Origin: Haliotis asinina
Taxonomy: Eukaryota > Mollusca > Gastropoda > Lepetellida > Haliotidae
Assembly (NCBI RefSeq): GCF_037392515.1
Contig: NC_090291.1
Coordinates: forward strand, 36,975,001-37,039,000
Direction of reading: 5' to 3'
DNA: 64,000 nucleotides
Shown here: piece after piece, positions 1 to 10,400 of the stretch
Layout: each line of letters begins with the position of its first letter
How positions within the stretch are numbered: the stretch's first letter is position 1
Made by a program: the position numbers and the translations under genes
The notes under the pieces: model-generated
Told to the model about the DNA's origin: nothing
Seen by the model: only the letters and a program-made list of their open reading frames with translations
The model's database searches: none

Positions 1-29
1 GTATACCCTGGAGATATCGAGGATGTGAA

Positions 30-80
30 AAAATATGACTGGCGGATTCATAAAAGTAGAAATAAAATTGGTCTGGCCTA
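30..80 (+). repeat. Dispersed repeat fragment
   Basis: The stretch ending TGGTCTGGCCTAA recurs with small changes at about 9525-9579, including AAATAAAA(T/C)TGGTCTGGCCTAA and the preceding 'gactggc(g/a)gat'. Two copies 9 kb apart indicate an interspersed repeat. I see no terminal structure and cannot assign a family. Confidence 0.45.
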
Positions 81-706
81 AAAAAAAAATATTATTTGTA
101 AAAGTTCATGTTATCATCTGCTGTGGATTTGAACTTGGTTTTCCCCTGTCATGAATGGAGCCAAGCAGAAAAACATAACCATTTTAGTTTTACATCGTTT
201 ATTTTCATAGTTTTACGTATGTACATATATGTACATACTTTTATGCATACAAGTGTATTTATAGTCTTCATGTACAATGATATCTTCTGTACAGGCTTGT
301 TACCATCGTTACAGTGTATATCTTGTTGGTAGATTATACAATGGTGGCAAAATAAATTAAGTTCATATGAATTTCAGGATTGTGTTATGAGCCTGGAAAA
401 ATCTGAGAATATTTTATGGCATCTTGTGTCATAATGTAGTATTATTTCCATCAGATGATGATTTGTTTATAAAATTTACAACTTGTGTAAAATACATCAG
501 AAAGAATATCTATGATATTTTCAAATTCATTTCCAGAGATCTTAGCATTATTTCTTTTAACAAAAAGTTAAACAATGCCTGAAAAATGTATAGGACTGGC
601 AGACACTTACATGTGAAGATTCTAAAACATCACAACTTGGTCCCACTTTCATGAATAATTATGAGCAAACTGACACAGGGTATCCCACACAAACACACTC
701 TCATAG

Positions 707-904
707 AGCCATACATACTGTGTTATATGCTCTGTGTCAAGGAAGCACTCAGACATGATCAAGACGTGGTGGTCTGTGAAGAATCAAGTGAGGAAAGTCA
801 CATCAGTATTACAGCTCTTTGTGGCTGAAGAACTGAGTGATGGACCAGACACAGTATTATCAATAAACAAATTTGTCGATATGAAGACTTATCAGCACCT
901 GTGA
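707..904 (+). CDS. Possible terminal exon fragment (unrecognised)
   Basis: One frame is open from 707 to a TGA at 902-904. From the ATG at 755 it would give 49 residues starting MIKTWWSVKNQVRKV and ending VDMKTYQHL. A second frame through the same bases also reads plausibly from about 743 (EALRHDQDVVVCEESSEE) to an earlier stop, so the coding frame is not settled. No strong splice acceptor stands out. The segment could be the last exon of a gene lying left of the window, an old repeat, or nothing. I do not recognise the peptide. Confidence 0.2.
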   Translation, partial: SHTYCVICSVSRKHSDMIKTWWSVKNQVRKVTSVLQLFVAEELSDGPDTVLSINKFVDMKTYQHL

Positions 905-1012
905 TTACATTAATGTACATGTAATTTTAACCCAATTTTTCATGCTACTGTGATGAACAATTTGAAGGGGAAATCTCAGAGAAGCGACTCTTTGAATGAC
1001 ATTCTTCCTGAG

Positions 1013-1264
1013 CAGTCAGCTCTTTCAGCAACAACCTTCAAAAGACACAGAACTTACGATACAATACCAGGAGCATTGGGAAAAGCTTAGCGATTGCAGT
1101 CAGCTCTTTCAGCAACAACCTTCAAAAGACACAGAACTTACGATACAATACCAGGAGCATTGGGAAAAGCTTAGCGATTGCAGTCAGCTCTTTCAGCAAC
1201 AACCTTCAAAAGACACAGAACTTGTGATACAATACCAGGAGCATTGGCAAAAGCTTAGCGATTG
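1013..1264 (+). repeat. 84-bp tandem repeat, three copies
   Basis: Units begin CAGTCAGCTCTTTCAGCAAC at 1013, 1097 and 1181. The first two are almost identical and the third differs at a few positions. Because 84 is a multiple of three, one plus-strand frame stays open and would encode three 28-residue Gln-rich units (SQLFQQQPSKDTEL then IQYQEHW). There is no supporting start context or splice signal, so I treat it as a tandem repeat and not as a gene. Confidence 0.85.
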
Positions 1265-1352
1265 AAGTGTTTGCTTATCATGTCATAGTAAACCTAGATT
1301 TATGAGGGAAACAGGGATACCAAGAATGTTCTTCACACTATGTATGTAGAGG

Positions 1353-1507
1353 GAGTGAGTGAGTATGGTTTTACTCTGCTATTGGCAATATCATGGCAGG
1401 GGACACCAGAATTGATCTTCACACATTGTACCCATATGGAGAATCAAACCCAAGTCTTCAGCATGATAAGCAAACACCTTAACCACAGGCTACCCCACTG
1501 TCTCACA
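1353..1507 (-). mobile_element. tRNA-derived SINE (family 1)
   Basis: Read on the minus strand this is a tRNA-like head with a B-box-like GGTTTGATTCTCC, a 'ATGGGTACAATGTG' body and the family tail ending in CTCACTCAC. On the plus strand it starts GTGAGTGAGTATGG. It is diverged, so fairly old. Confidence 0.7.
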
Positions 1508-1706
1508 TATTGGGAGAATAGAACTCAATGAAAAATCATAATCTATCCTGAAGCCTACCCAATGAAAGCCTTATTTCATATTGTTTCTCCATTATTATGC
1601 ATTGATAACATTTTGATATTGCTAATAAATTACAGTAACAGTGCAAATTTGACTTAATCACACTTAACACAAATATATCACATGAATAGTTTCTTTACAC
1701 ATAAAA

Positions 1707-1907
1707 GTGAGTGAGTTTAGTTTTACACCGAACTCAGCAATATGCCAGCTACATGACGGCAGTCTGTAAATATTTGAGCCAGAAAATCCAGTGATCAACA
1801 GCATAACCATCCATCTACACAACTGGGATACAATGACATGTGTCAGCTATGTCAGCCATTAGTTGCCTCTCACGACAAGCATAGGTTACTGGTGATCAAT
1901 TCTGAAC
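1707..1907 (-). mobile_element. SINE (family 2), diverged copy
   Basis: The plus strand begins GTGAGTGAGTTTAGTTTTAC, continues through AGCAATATGCCAGCTACATG and the CCAGTGATCAACA segment, and ends near CACGACAAGCATAGGTTACT. This is the second SINE family of the window, seen best at 56575-56853. It shares only the roughly 40-bp 3' tail with the tRNA-headed family. Confidence 0.75.
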
Positions 1908-2599
1908 AAAAATCAGGTACAGAATCTCACAAACTATACAAACATTGAGACACGAACAAAAATCCCTTCAATTCCACCAAATATTAAAATCAACATCATA
2001 TTGAACTTTATGTCAATCCTCACTCTTCTGTACAGTTTTTTATGTTTAAAGTAAGATAACATCTTTTATATATGAATGATTGCAAACTAATGTGGTGTTG
2101 ATTTATTCACTACAAAATTAAAACTTTCTCAGCACATAGTGATTGTTAATTATGCAAAGTCAAGAATGAAATTATAACCATTCCTACAACATCCCACAAC
2201 ATTCACTTATAGTCAAATTTCCAAGGTTGTTTTTGCCCCTACTCGACCCAAAAAACAACAAAGTACAAACAAAGCAGAACACACACAGTACAAGTTTGCA
2301 TAGAAATATGAACTCAGTAAGTAAGTGGACCTTACTCAGTCAAGAACAGTAGTCAGTTTTGATGATTTTATATTTATGATCTGAACACAAGAAATGGTTC
2401 AACCTTGTCAGGATAAGAAGCTTTCTGTAAATGCAAACTCGCAGAGCTCCCTTAAAGGGAAACTTATCTCTGGCAATCTGGCAGTCCTGTGATATACTTA
2501 TTCAACCATCACTTTGTCTATCACATATCATAATCCATAGCCGCCTGACACCATATAATGAACACATTGATAAAATTTCAATTTTACATTTCACACTAA

Positions 2600-2840
2600 T
2601 CATAATGTCTTGAAATGGGCACCAGACCCTGTAACAAGTCCATTTTAAAATTATACTAGAGACCAAAGTCCCTTTTTTAATTAGACCCTGAAAGAACGAA
2701 AATTTCCTTTCAGTTTGACCATTCAACAAAGTCTTCTTTAAAATTAGACAAAAGAACTGGGTCCCTTTAACAATTAATCCTTGAAACAACAAAAATTTCA
2801 ATTAAACTTGAAGAATGGACCAAAGTCCCTTTAAATGCCA
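2600..2840. repeat. Degenerate tandem repeat (about 108 bp unit)
   Basis: Motifs such as GACCAAAGTCCCTTT and TTAGACCCTGAAA/TTAATCCTTGAAA recur about 110 bp apart. The minus-strand translation shows the same pattern twice (FQGLIVKGTQFF and FQGLIKKGTLVS). The segment lies just past the TRIQK-like stop codon, probably in its 3' UTR or flank. Confidence 0.45.
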
Positions 2841-2936
2841 ATTTAAAATCATGATGATTATGATTAGTTAATGTCCGAACACAGAGGGACTGGCGATACA
2901 AGATGTTAATTCCCTGCTGGGAAGCCATGGTTCCAT

Positions 2937-4263
2937 CTATGAAAGCGGCTCTTCCTTCACTGGATTCTCATACTCTGCTGTCCCGAGATACCAGAACAGC
3001 AGCATGTAGAGGCCAATCAGCATTGCCAGCCCTGACCCCGTCACCAGTACTATCTCCTGTTGGTTACAGAAAAAAGAATACTATTGATTTATCACAGTTC
3101 TGATAATGATTCTATCAGCTTAGTCTTTATCAAGGTGGCCACTATGTTCACCAATATTACAATATAAGCGCAAGTTTTGAGACTGAACTTTTTGTCTTTG
3201 CCAGAATCAACATGGTCAACACCCAGTAGGGCATGGGGTTTCAGCGAACAATGTATCTCCTTATTTTCGTGTAAACCTGAGACAAATTATATTTCATGGG
3301 TAATTTAATTTCACTCACATGAGGTTTACAAAGGGTTCTAAAGAGTAACACAGTATCATAAATATGCTTTACTAAATTGCTGAAAAAGAAATTCAGTGGC
3401 AATGCCAAAACCTATGACATCTGGTGTAAACCTTGGGTGCATAAAGCAGTATAATTCATTCCGACCCATCAGAGAATGGTAATGGGGCCTTTACATTTGT
3501 TTTACTGACATACTAACCTGTATTGTCATGGCTGATCTCTTCTGATCAGTCTGCCTCTTCTTGGTCTTAGCATCTTTCTTGCCTTTTTTCACATCTTGTT
3601 TACCTGTGAGATATAGTTACAATTTGCAAAAACTTATGTTTGCCCTTTACATTTTGTTAGCTACATGCCCTGACAAAAAACATATCCCACTAGTTCATAA
3701 CAAGTGCACAGAAGTTGAATGCAATCAATAAAATTTAAAAAAATATATCAATAAATATACTTAAAGAAAGGGGATGCTGCCCCAGATGTGTATGAAGTTA
3801 CTACAATACTTACACCATCATTATCATTCTCAATGGGTGCAGGGATTTACAGGACACAAATTCATGTGTCCTATATGCATTAAAATTTACAATGGATGCA
3901 AAACATTAATTTTAATAGTGCCCACAGGTACACAGATTGTCGTAAGTTAATGTCAATGTATGGCACTTACGACTATTCTTGCGCGAAGAGAGTTTCGAAA
4001 AGCTAGGCCAAAAGACCCCTGAAAATTAAGACTATGAGTCCAAGGGACCCTCAAATACAGGATTGAAGGAGAATCCCTTTGGGTGGTTCTTATTTATTTT
4101 GTACATTCAACACATTTTACACCCACTGGTCTTCACTGAATTTGCAAAACAACTTGACTGACTTAAAATATACACAATATGATGATGTACTACCTATCTG
4201 TTTTCTGTAGTGATCAACCGGAGGCAGGTGTGCACTTGTACCACTTGCGTCCTTCCTCCCCAT
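2937..4263 (-). CDS. TRIQK: TRIQK-like tail-anchored membrane protein
   Basis: Three coding exons on the minus strand (4263-4194, 3603-3518, 3056-2937) join in frame through GT-AG introns and give 91 residues. The protein starts MGRKDASGTSAHLPPVD, carries HYRKQIGKQDVKK, has a Lys-rich middle, and ends in one hydrophobic segment (residues about 53-76: EIVLVTGSGLAMLIGLYMLL then FWYL) before the short tail EYENPVKEEPLS. Vertebrate TRIQK has the same MGRKD start, three QxxK/R motifs and one C-terminal membrane span, and is a small ER-membrane protein reported to act in frog development. Here two motifs are exact (QIGK 22-25, QDVK 26-29), but the first reads HYRK (18-21), with His for Gln. The acceptor TTTGCAG near 4337 and a possible donor near 5150 suggest 5' UTR exons. 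The homology comes from recalled sequence. The exon structure is seen directly. Confidence 0.87.
3944..4013 (+). mobile_element. Half copy of a palindromic MITE
   Basis: TCGTAAGTTAATGTCAATGTATGGCACTTACGA, then GAGAGTTTCGAAAAGCTAGGCC, matches the right half of the full element at 11061-11170. It lies in the first coding intron of the TRIQK-like gene. The left arm is missing or too diverged to see. Confidence 0.5.
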
Positions 4264-4704
4264 TTTGTGTATCTGCCTGAACTCTCACTCCTTACGGTAA
4301 CTTCCAGTCGTCAATCTTATCCCATTCTCGATCAACTCTGCAAATTATGAAATAATCTCTTCAATTTATTTCTAAAATATATCTATAAGGCTGCTGAATT
4401 CAACGACCAGTGCTACTACATTGTAAGTATGTACTAAATCTTCAGTGCTAACTTATTTAAATTACAGGAATATGAAGCTAAACAAAATAATCTTTAAAAA
4501 ATGAAAATTTCTACCCTTGGAATTGTATTATTGTTTATTGCCTTTGCAAATGTAGGATACATGATTCAGAACTCTTTCAACACTAACACTTGTTACTATT
4601 ATTTTGCGTGTGGTTACTTTTGAATTGGGTTAGAAAGCAGGAATATACAGCTGCACAAAAAACAACAACAAATAAATAAATGCTGGTTTACACCGTTCAC
4701 TAGA

Positions 4705-4750
4705 CTATCATCAGAGACCATATAATAGATTATATGGTCTCTGCTATCAT
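4705..4750. mobile_element. 32-bp perfect palindrome with 7-bp target duplication
   Basis: The core 4712-4743 is a perfect inverted repeat: arm CAGAGACCATATAAT, two-base loop AG, then the exact reverse complement. It is flanked on both sides by CTATCAT (4705-4711 and 4744-4750), a perfect 7-bp direct repeat as expected of a target-site duplication. A second element with identical arms and a different 7-bp duplication lies at 40666-40716. Confidence 0.75.
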
Positions 4751-4752
4751 CT

Positions 4753-4928
4753 AGCCTCTGAATATATAGAATTTTGACAGTAACAAATAAAACCCTTAAA
4801 ATTGAAAAGGAGCCCCAGTAAGATTAAATATTACCTGAACCCGTGGGAATCTAAACTTGCTTCATTTATAGGGTTTTAGCAATGCAGGGAGGGATAGGCA
4901 TTTAGGAAAATAATGTGATTCAGGGACT
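4753..4928. mobile_element. MITE-like repeat, AG(T/C)C(C/T)CTGAA ends
   Basis: The left end AGCCTCTGAATATATAGAAT and the right end TTCAGGGACT form imperfect terminal inverted repeats. The same left sequence (AGTCCCTGAAAATATAGAAT) and right end occur at 19339-19481. Two copies with matching ends suggest a small non-autonomous DNA transposon, about 143-176 bp. Confidence 0.6.
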
Positions 4929-5438
4929 GTGAGACTACCCGATGAAGTAGTATTTGAGTATATAGGTTAACTGGCTAAAGGCAAGCAAAACAGTAACAGA
5001 GCAAAGTATTCTTTTTATGTGACCATAATCTAGAACTGCAAAATATATATGACCATCGTCAAAAACCATTGTCAAGTCGTAGATCTGCACTTTGCAAAGT
5101 TGTTCTCAAAATAATTCTTTGTTCGAATTGAGATGTGGGGAGTACTTACTCCTTGCCGTGTTGTCAATCCATTCGTTGTATTGACTGTGTTTTGGCTATA
5201 CAGGTTTTCACAATTGCAAGCGCACTTTTAACTAAGAACCAGTCAGTCGTCTCCAGTGGGGGAGCGGTCTAAATCTTTCTGACGCTAGGTAGTGCATTAT
5301 ATGTTTTTCTTGTTACTATTTAATAAAGAACAGCTGGCAAGGTGTACATTACTGTCAGTACAATTTATAATAAGTTGTTAGTTAATAATGTTTTAAGACA
5401 TGGTAAGTAGCATTGGATCTAGCCTGTTATAGTAACTG

Positions 5439-5642
5439 TCAAAGAATACGCACCCCTAAAACATTATAAACTCTTCTAGCAAAACTTCCTGTCGGTTGAT
5501 TGCATAAATAATCAGCATTACTAAAACGAAATAGTCCTTGTGCGAGAGCCTCAACAAATCGTAAAGCGGGTGTAAAAAAATCTCCAACCTCCTCTTTAAA
5601 CCGAAATGGTGATTTTATTTCCAACATAGCCACGGGGTCCAT
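5439..5642 (-). CDS. 67-codon orphan ORF with good start context
   Basis: The frame starts MDPVAMLEIKSPFRFKEE, continues through GDFFTPALRFVEALAQG and FRFSNADYLCNQPTGSF, and stops after NVLGVRIL. The start context AAACATGGAC is close to the Kozak ideal, and a TAG lies in frame 30 bases upstream, so the ATG is a natural start. A possible 3' splice site (TTTATTATAG) lies about 70 bp upstream. A donor-like GGGTGCGT at the end allows this to be a first coding exon whose partners are not seen. Composition looks protein-like, with a balanced mix of charged and aromatic residues. I do not recognise it, and splicing it to the TRIQK-like exons would hit a stop. It may be a small gene, an exon, or chance. 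Confidence 0.3.
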   Translation of the reverse strand: MDPVAMLEIKSPFRFKEEVGDFFTPALRFVEALAQGLFRFSNADYLCNQPTGSFARRVYNVLGVRIL

Positions 5643-7456
5643 GTTTGCAAGGGGACTGCCGCTGCATCTCTAGACGCTTGTTTCGCTCTTTCCAACAATA
5701 CCCTATAATAAACAATTTAATATGGTTATTAGTTGTAAAACACTTATATTACATAATCCTAAACGGATAATCGTGTGTCATGTTAAAAAAAAGTCGTTTG
5801 TTTTATTTCCCCGCTAGATTAGTGTAGATACCATTGTTGTCATTTGTTAGGACGTCAAACCAATATAATTACGTCACAGCTAAGTATTTTTTTGTTTTCA
5901 TAATATACACCGTTCGCTTCTGCTGTAGTTTATACCGTTTGAAACAGATCCTATATTACATGGAATGTTCATGGTATACCCATATTTGTTTATGGACTCA
6001 GAAGGACAGCACGAGTTTGAATAAAATACAATATAATGAAGGACATGTGGATGTTTAAAACTATATCTATATAGATTATGGTCGAATATATCAAAATTTA
6101 ATATTTCCTCATCGTAGCTGCGCAGTTATACACAACACAACGATTATGAATTAGTGACGTCACATAATTGGCTTCCTAATCACTACTCATCCCCAAGATG
6201 AACCTCCATCAGAAAGCCTCTGCCAAATCTTCGCGTCAGTAGACAATAAAGTGTTTTTCCTCTCTGAATATCAACAGTCACACGTAATATAGATGCGTTG
6301 ATAGGTTTTCGTTCCTAGCATCGACTAATTGCTATCGGAGACTCAACAATTGCAATACATCGATAGTTTGATGCATCGTTACAGCCCTTACTTCCAGGTA
6401 TCCGAGCTGTTTCAGGAAGGTTTGTAACTCTCTTCTTTATATTAATCACTTGTCACTTGACCTGACAATCAGGTGACTGTGTGTAAATAGCAACAACCTG
6501 TCATTTCATTACGATACCAGGAAAGGAAACATGCCCAGTACTGATTTTGTTGTCAATCTCACCATTTCTGTCCACCTTTGGGTATGGGTGAGCCAAATAA
6601 AGTCCAGAACAGGTTCGAATCCGGGAAGATTTTCGGTTGCAATTACACAGCTATGAGCGGAATGAAATGTTAAGGTTCAAGCTTAAACTTTCTTTTGGCT
6701 GACACCTTACGTGACAGCGCTTCTTTGTGGGTTTCTCCTTAGGCACAAGAAGTCATATACATTTAATCAAAATTAATGCTGTGCCACAATGTTGGCTGTA
6801 TCCAAAGTTGAACTGTTAATACACAGTTCAAATCTGTTTTCAGTTCGTCAGTTCTTGTCAATATGCATAAGGGCAAAAGAATACGCCCTCTTCACACCAG
6901 TTTAAATGCCACTGAATTAAACCAAAGGTATTTTCTCTAAATCGACAGTTTAAAACGTTAGCTACAACGTAAACTTGTACAATTCTCTAAGGTACTAATT
7001 AATAGTTAATGGAAATTTTCTACATAAATCTAAATACACAAACACAGTGGCGTCCCTGCACTCTGAGATTATTTAAACTTGCTATCTTTACAGTCATGGG
7101 CACAGAATTAAGTAAAGCCTTGGAGCGAGACTAGCTACAACGGAAAGCTATAACTGTTACATTCTCTAGAAGCAGAATAGAATCCAACTGTTTGAGTAAC
7201 CAACATTGCATTGACCCAAGGGGAGATAATGCCATAAACAGGAAGTAATGGAGATTTAGAGATTTGACAGAACTGCTCTTGACAGGCAGACCTCCCATGT
7301 TCGCTGTTATTGCTGCACCACCTAAAGTATGCTGAACACCATGTGTTGATTTGATAACTAACGGAGACAGGAGATCAAACTGTCACAAACTGCTGAGGTT
7401 AGGATTGCCGGACTAAGATGTTTGCAGACTTTCATTGACAGCTGCAACTTCTCAAG
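5643..7456. promoter_or_regulatory. Region upstream of the kappaB-Ras gene
   Basis: No coding sequence is recognised. The last 400 bases before the kappaB-Ras ATG probably hold its 5' UTR and promoter. CAGGAAGTAATG near 7230 is an Ets-like motif, and no TATA box is placed convincingly. The exact transcription start cannot be read from the sequence. Confidence 0.3.
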
Positions 7457-10400
7457 ATGCCCGTGAAGATTGGCAAAATGTTGATGTGCGGGCAGACCGG
7501 TGTTGGGAAGACATCGATGGTTGAGCAGCTGCTGTATGCGAATCACGTCATCGAAGCCACGGTGAGGCGTCATCATCCGACTGATTTTGTATAGTGGTTT
7601 ATCATCAACCACAGTGGAAACATATTTCTCCTGAAGTTTATCTAAGAGCCATGATAGGTTTCTACCATCACGACATGACACAACATCGCGATGTTTAGTG
7701 ATTTCGTAACTGTAGGATATAGGGTTATGTCTGGACCCGTGAATATCCGGGGTAGAATAGATCTTCAGCAACCCATGCTTGAAGTGAGAGCCAACTAACG
7801 GAATGGTCACGGTTGCTGAGTTGATTGACACATGTCATCAATTCCCAATAATTCTGAGTGCAGCGTAAAACAAAACTCACTCAGTCAGTCACTAGATCGT
7901 ACTACAGTGGAAGCTGTCTAAACCGGTACTCATCGGGACTGAAGAATTAATCCAGTTTAGAACTGATGATAAATGTACATGCCAGGGATGGGACTGAGAT
8001 TTTATGCCAGTGTTGACAACTTGCCGGTTTGGACAGATGTCGGTTTTGACAGCTTCCACTGTAGTCTATTGGGGCTCTCCAATATACTAGAACTTGTCAC
8101 ATTAGACAGTACAAAACATTCAACTCTACAAGAGGAGACAGAATTTGAAACTTCTATTTGCACTTTTCTTGTGCGTATCATAATACTTGATTGACATTAT
8201 TGGAGCCTAAGATTTGTGTTGTACAAGTTTTGCATACTTTGCAAATCAAGGGTCACAAATATCTGTATATGATCTGCTGTACAAAAGAAAGTATACACCC
8301 ATATGTTTGTTCGTTATGAAAAATGAAACATGCATGAAATATTTATGTGATGGTGATGCATTTGATATGGGTCTTATATGTGTACTGTCAGTGAGTATCT
8401 TACAATACATGACATGCACATGATGTGACAAGGAACACTGAGAGAGTGATTAGTTTTCACACATTGTATCCATATGGGTAATTGAAACCAGGGAATCTTT
8501 GACATTATGAGCGAGTGTTTTTACCACTTGGCTGCCCCACCAACCACTGAGGACAGTGGTTCAAAAGTGGTTATGATGAGAAACTTTCCACATAATCTAT
8601 ATCCCCAGGGCTTGCATTTTGAAAATAATACATGTACCACAGGATATGTACCATGGTCCTATCAATGAAAATGTTCTTGCTTTTCATTAACTTTTTTTCC
8701 AACCAATCAAACATTGTGAGACAGACATCCTTTCCATCGAAAAAGATTTTGAGAACTTTCTCTTGTGTCAGTTTTTCAGTATTGAAATTATGCAGATGCG
8801 ATCACTATGGATGGGACTGACCACCATGTCATTGATATGGCAAATATATAAGATGGGATTAGGTTTTCTAACCTCTTTTAATGCAAATACAGTCTTCAGC
8901 TAATGTATGGCACTTTTGACCATCTTAGCGCAAAGAGAACTTCGGGAAAATCTAGGCCCTGGTTTATAACTTTCATTTTGATTGGTAAACTAAATGTATT
9001 AATGTTGCCGATCAATTGGGCAAACTGAAATGAAAGTTACACATTTCGTGCTCAAACATGAGAAAGGATCCACGGGTTGTTGTAGGTTTGACAAAAGTGT
9101 AAACCTGAAGATATAGAGGATAAGCTGCCCAGTGATGTTTCATATATTAGAGTTGTTAATGAATATTCATGGCTTATGTATTCTCCACTTGTTTATGTCA
9201 TAATGCTTGTTTTCATAAATGATGATGATGATGATGTTAGTTTACTTCATATAGGATTTTGTTTTAGTGACAAGTATATTCATTTTGAATTGTTTTTAAG
9301 TGGTTCTGTACTGATGATTGTGATGCCAAGTATTTTCACACCATAAGGCCAAGCCAAAATCACCAGTCAAAGTAATATTCCTTTTTAATTTCTAAAAGCA
9401 TTATACTTTTGGCAAATTAAATGAAGTGTTTCAAGGGCCATAAAACCCCCAATCCAAAACAATTTTTAATGTAAGTTTACATATTTGGCCGTTTGAATTT
9501 CTGTTTATTTGTTTTCTTATTCATGAAAAAACATGACTGGCAGATCCGTAAAACAAGAAATAAAACTGGTCTGGCCTAATGTATTAAGACCACTTAAATG
9601 ACTTTAATCAGTCATTTCAGCAGTATTTGCTTAGTGAACCTTCAGTTTGTAATATAATCATAGAGAATTTGTTAGATCAGTCTGGCATGGAAACATCAGT
9701 AATTAGGAGTGATTTAATCACTGATCAATGACGATTCTGTATTTCTATAAATGTTGTTATGTACCCATGTTATGTATCCATGTTGTTGTTTAGCCAATGC
9801 AGGCCACCATAGAAGACATCTACACTGCTGTGATTGAGACTGATCGTGGCGTAAAGGAGAAAATCCGCATCTTCGACATCGGAGGCCTTGTAAGTCTTCT
9901 CAGATACAATATTATCCAAAAAACAGGTTCAACCTCAATTCTCCAAAAACGTAAATCTCCCTTGCATTTTGTTAAACATATTTTGAGTGAGTGTGTTTGG
10001 GTTTACACCTCTTTTAGCAATATTCCAGGGATATCATAGTGGGGGACACCAGAAATTTTGGGGAATCAAACCCAGGTCTTCACTAAATATGTTTTGAGAC
10101 CAGTTTTGAATAATAACATGCTGTACAGAATATAAATTATAACCTTCACAGAAATAACAAGTGCTAGTGCTCTCCTGAAAACATATCATTATACCATAAA
10201 ACTTTGTCATTCTTGGCAATAATCAATAATTCTGATGTTTGTTACTCTTAATTCTTGTCCTGAGAAAATATGGTTTGGACCATTTGACTTGATTCTTGAT
10301 GTTGAGGTTACATTTTTTGACATTGCCATGGTTTTGTGAAGGTTCCATCTGTTATGTGTTACAGGATGGGACCAACACAGATTTACCAAAACACTACCTC

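Larger units (their letters stand above)
4264..5438. other. TRIQK-like gene upstream region
   Basis: No coding exon is recognised here. It holds the probable 5' UTR acceptor of the TRIQK-like gene (about 4337), a tiny palindromic insertion (4705-4750), a MITE-like repeat (4753-4928) and, near 5150, a minus-strand GAGTAAGT that could end an upstream non-coding exon. Confidence 0.4.
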
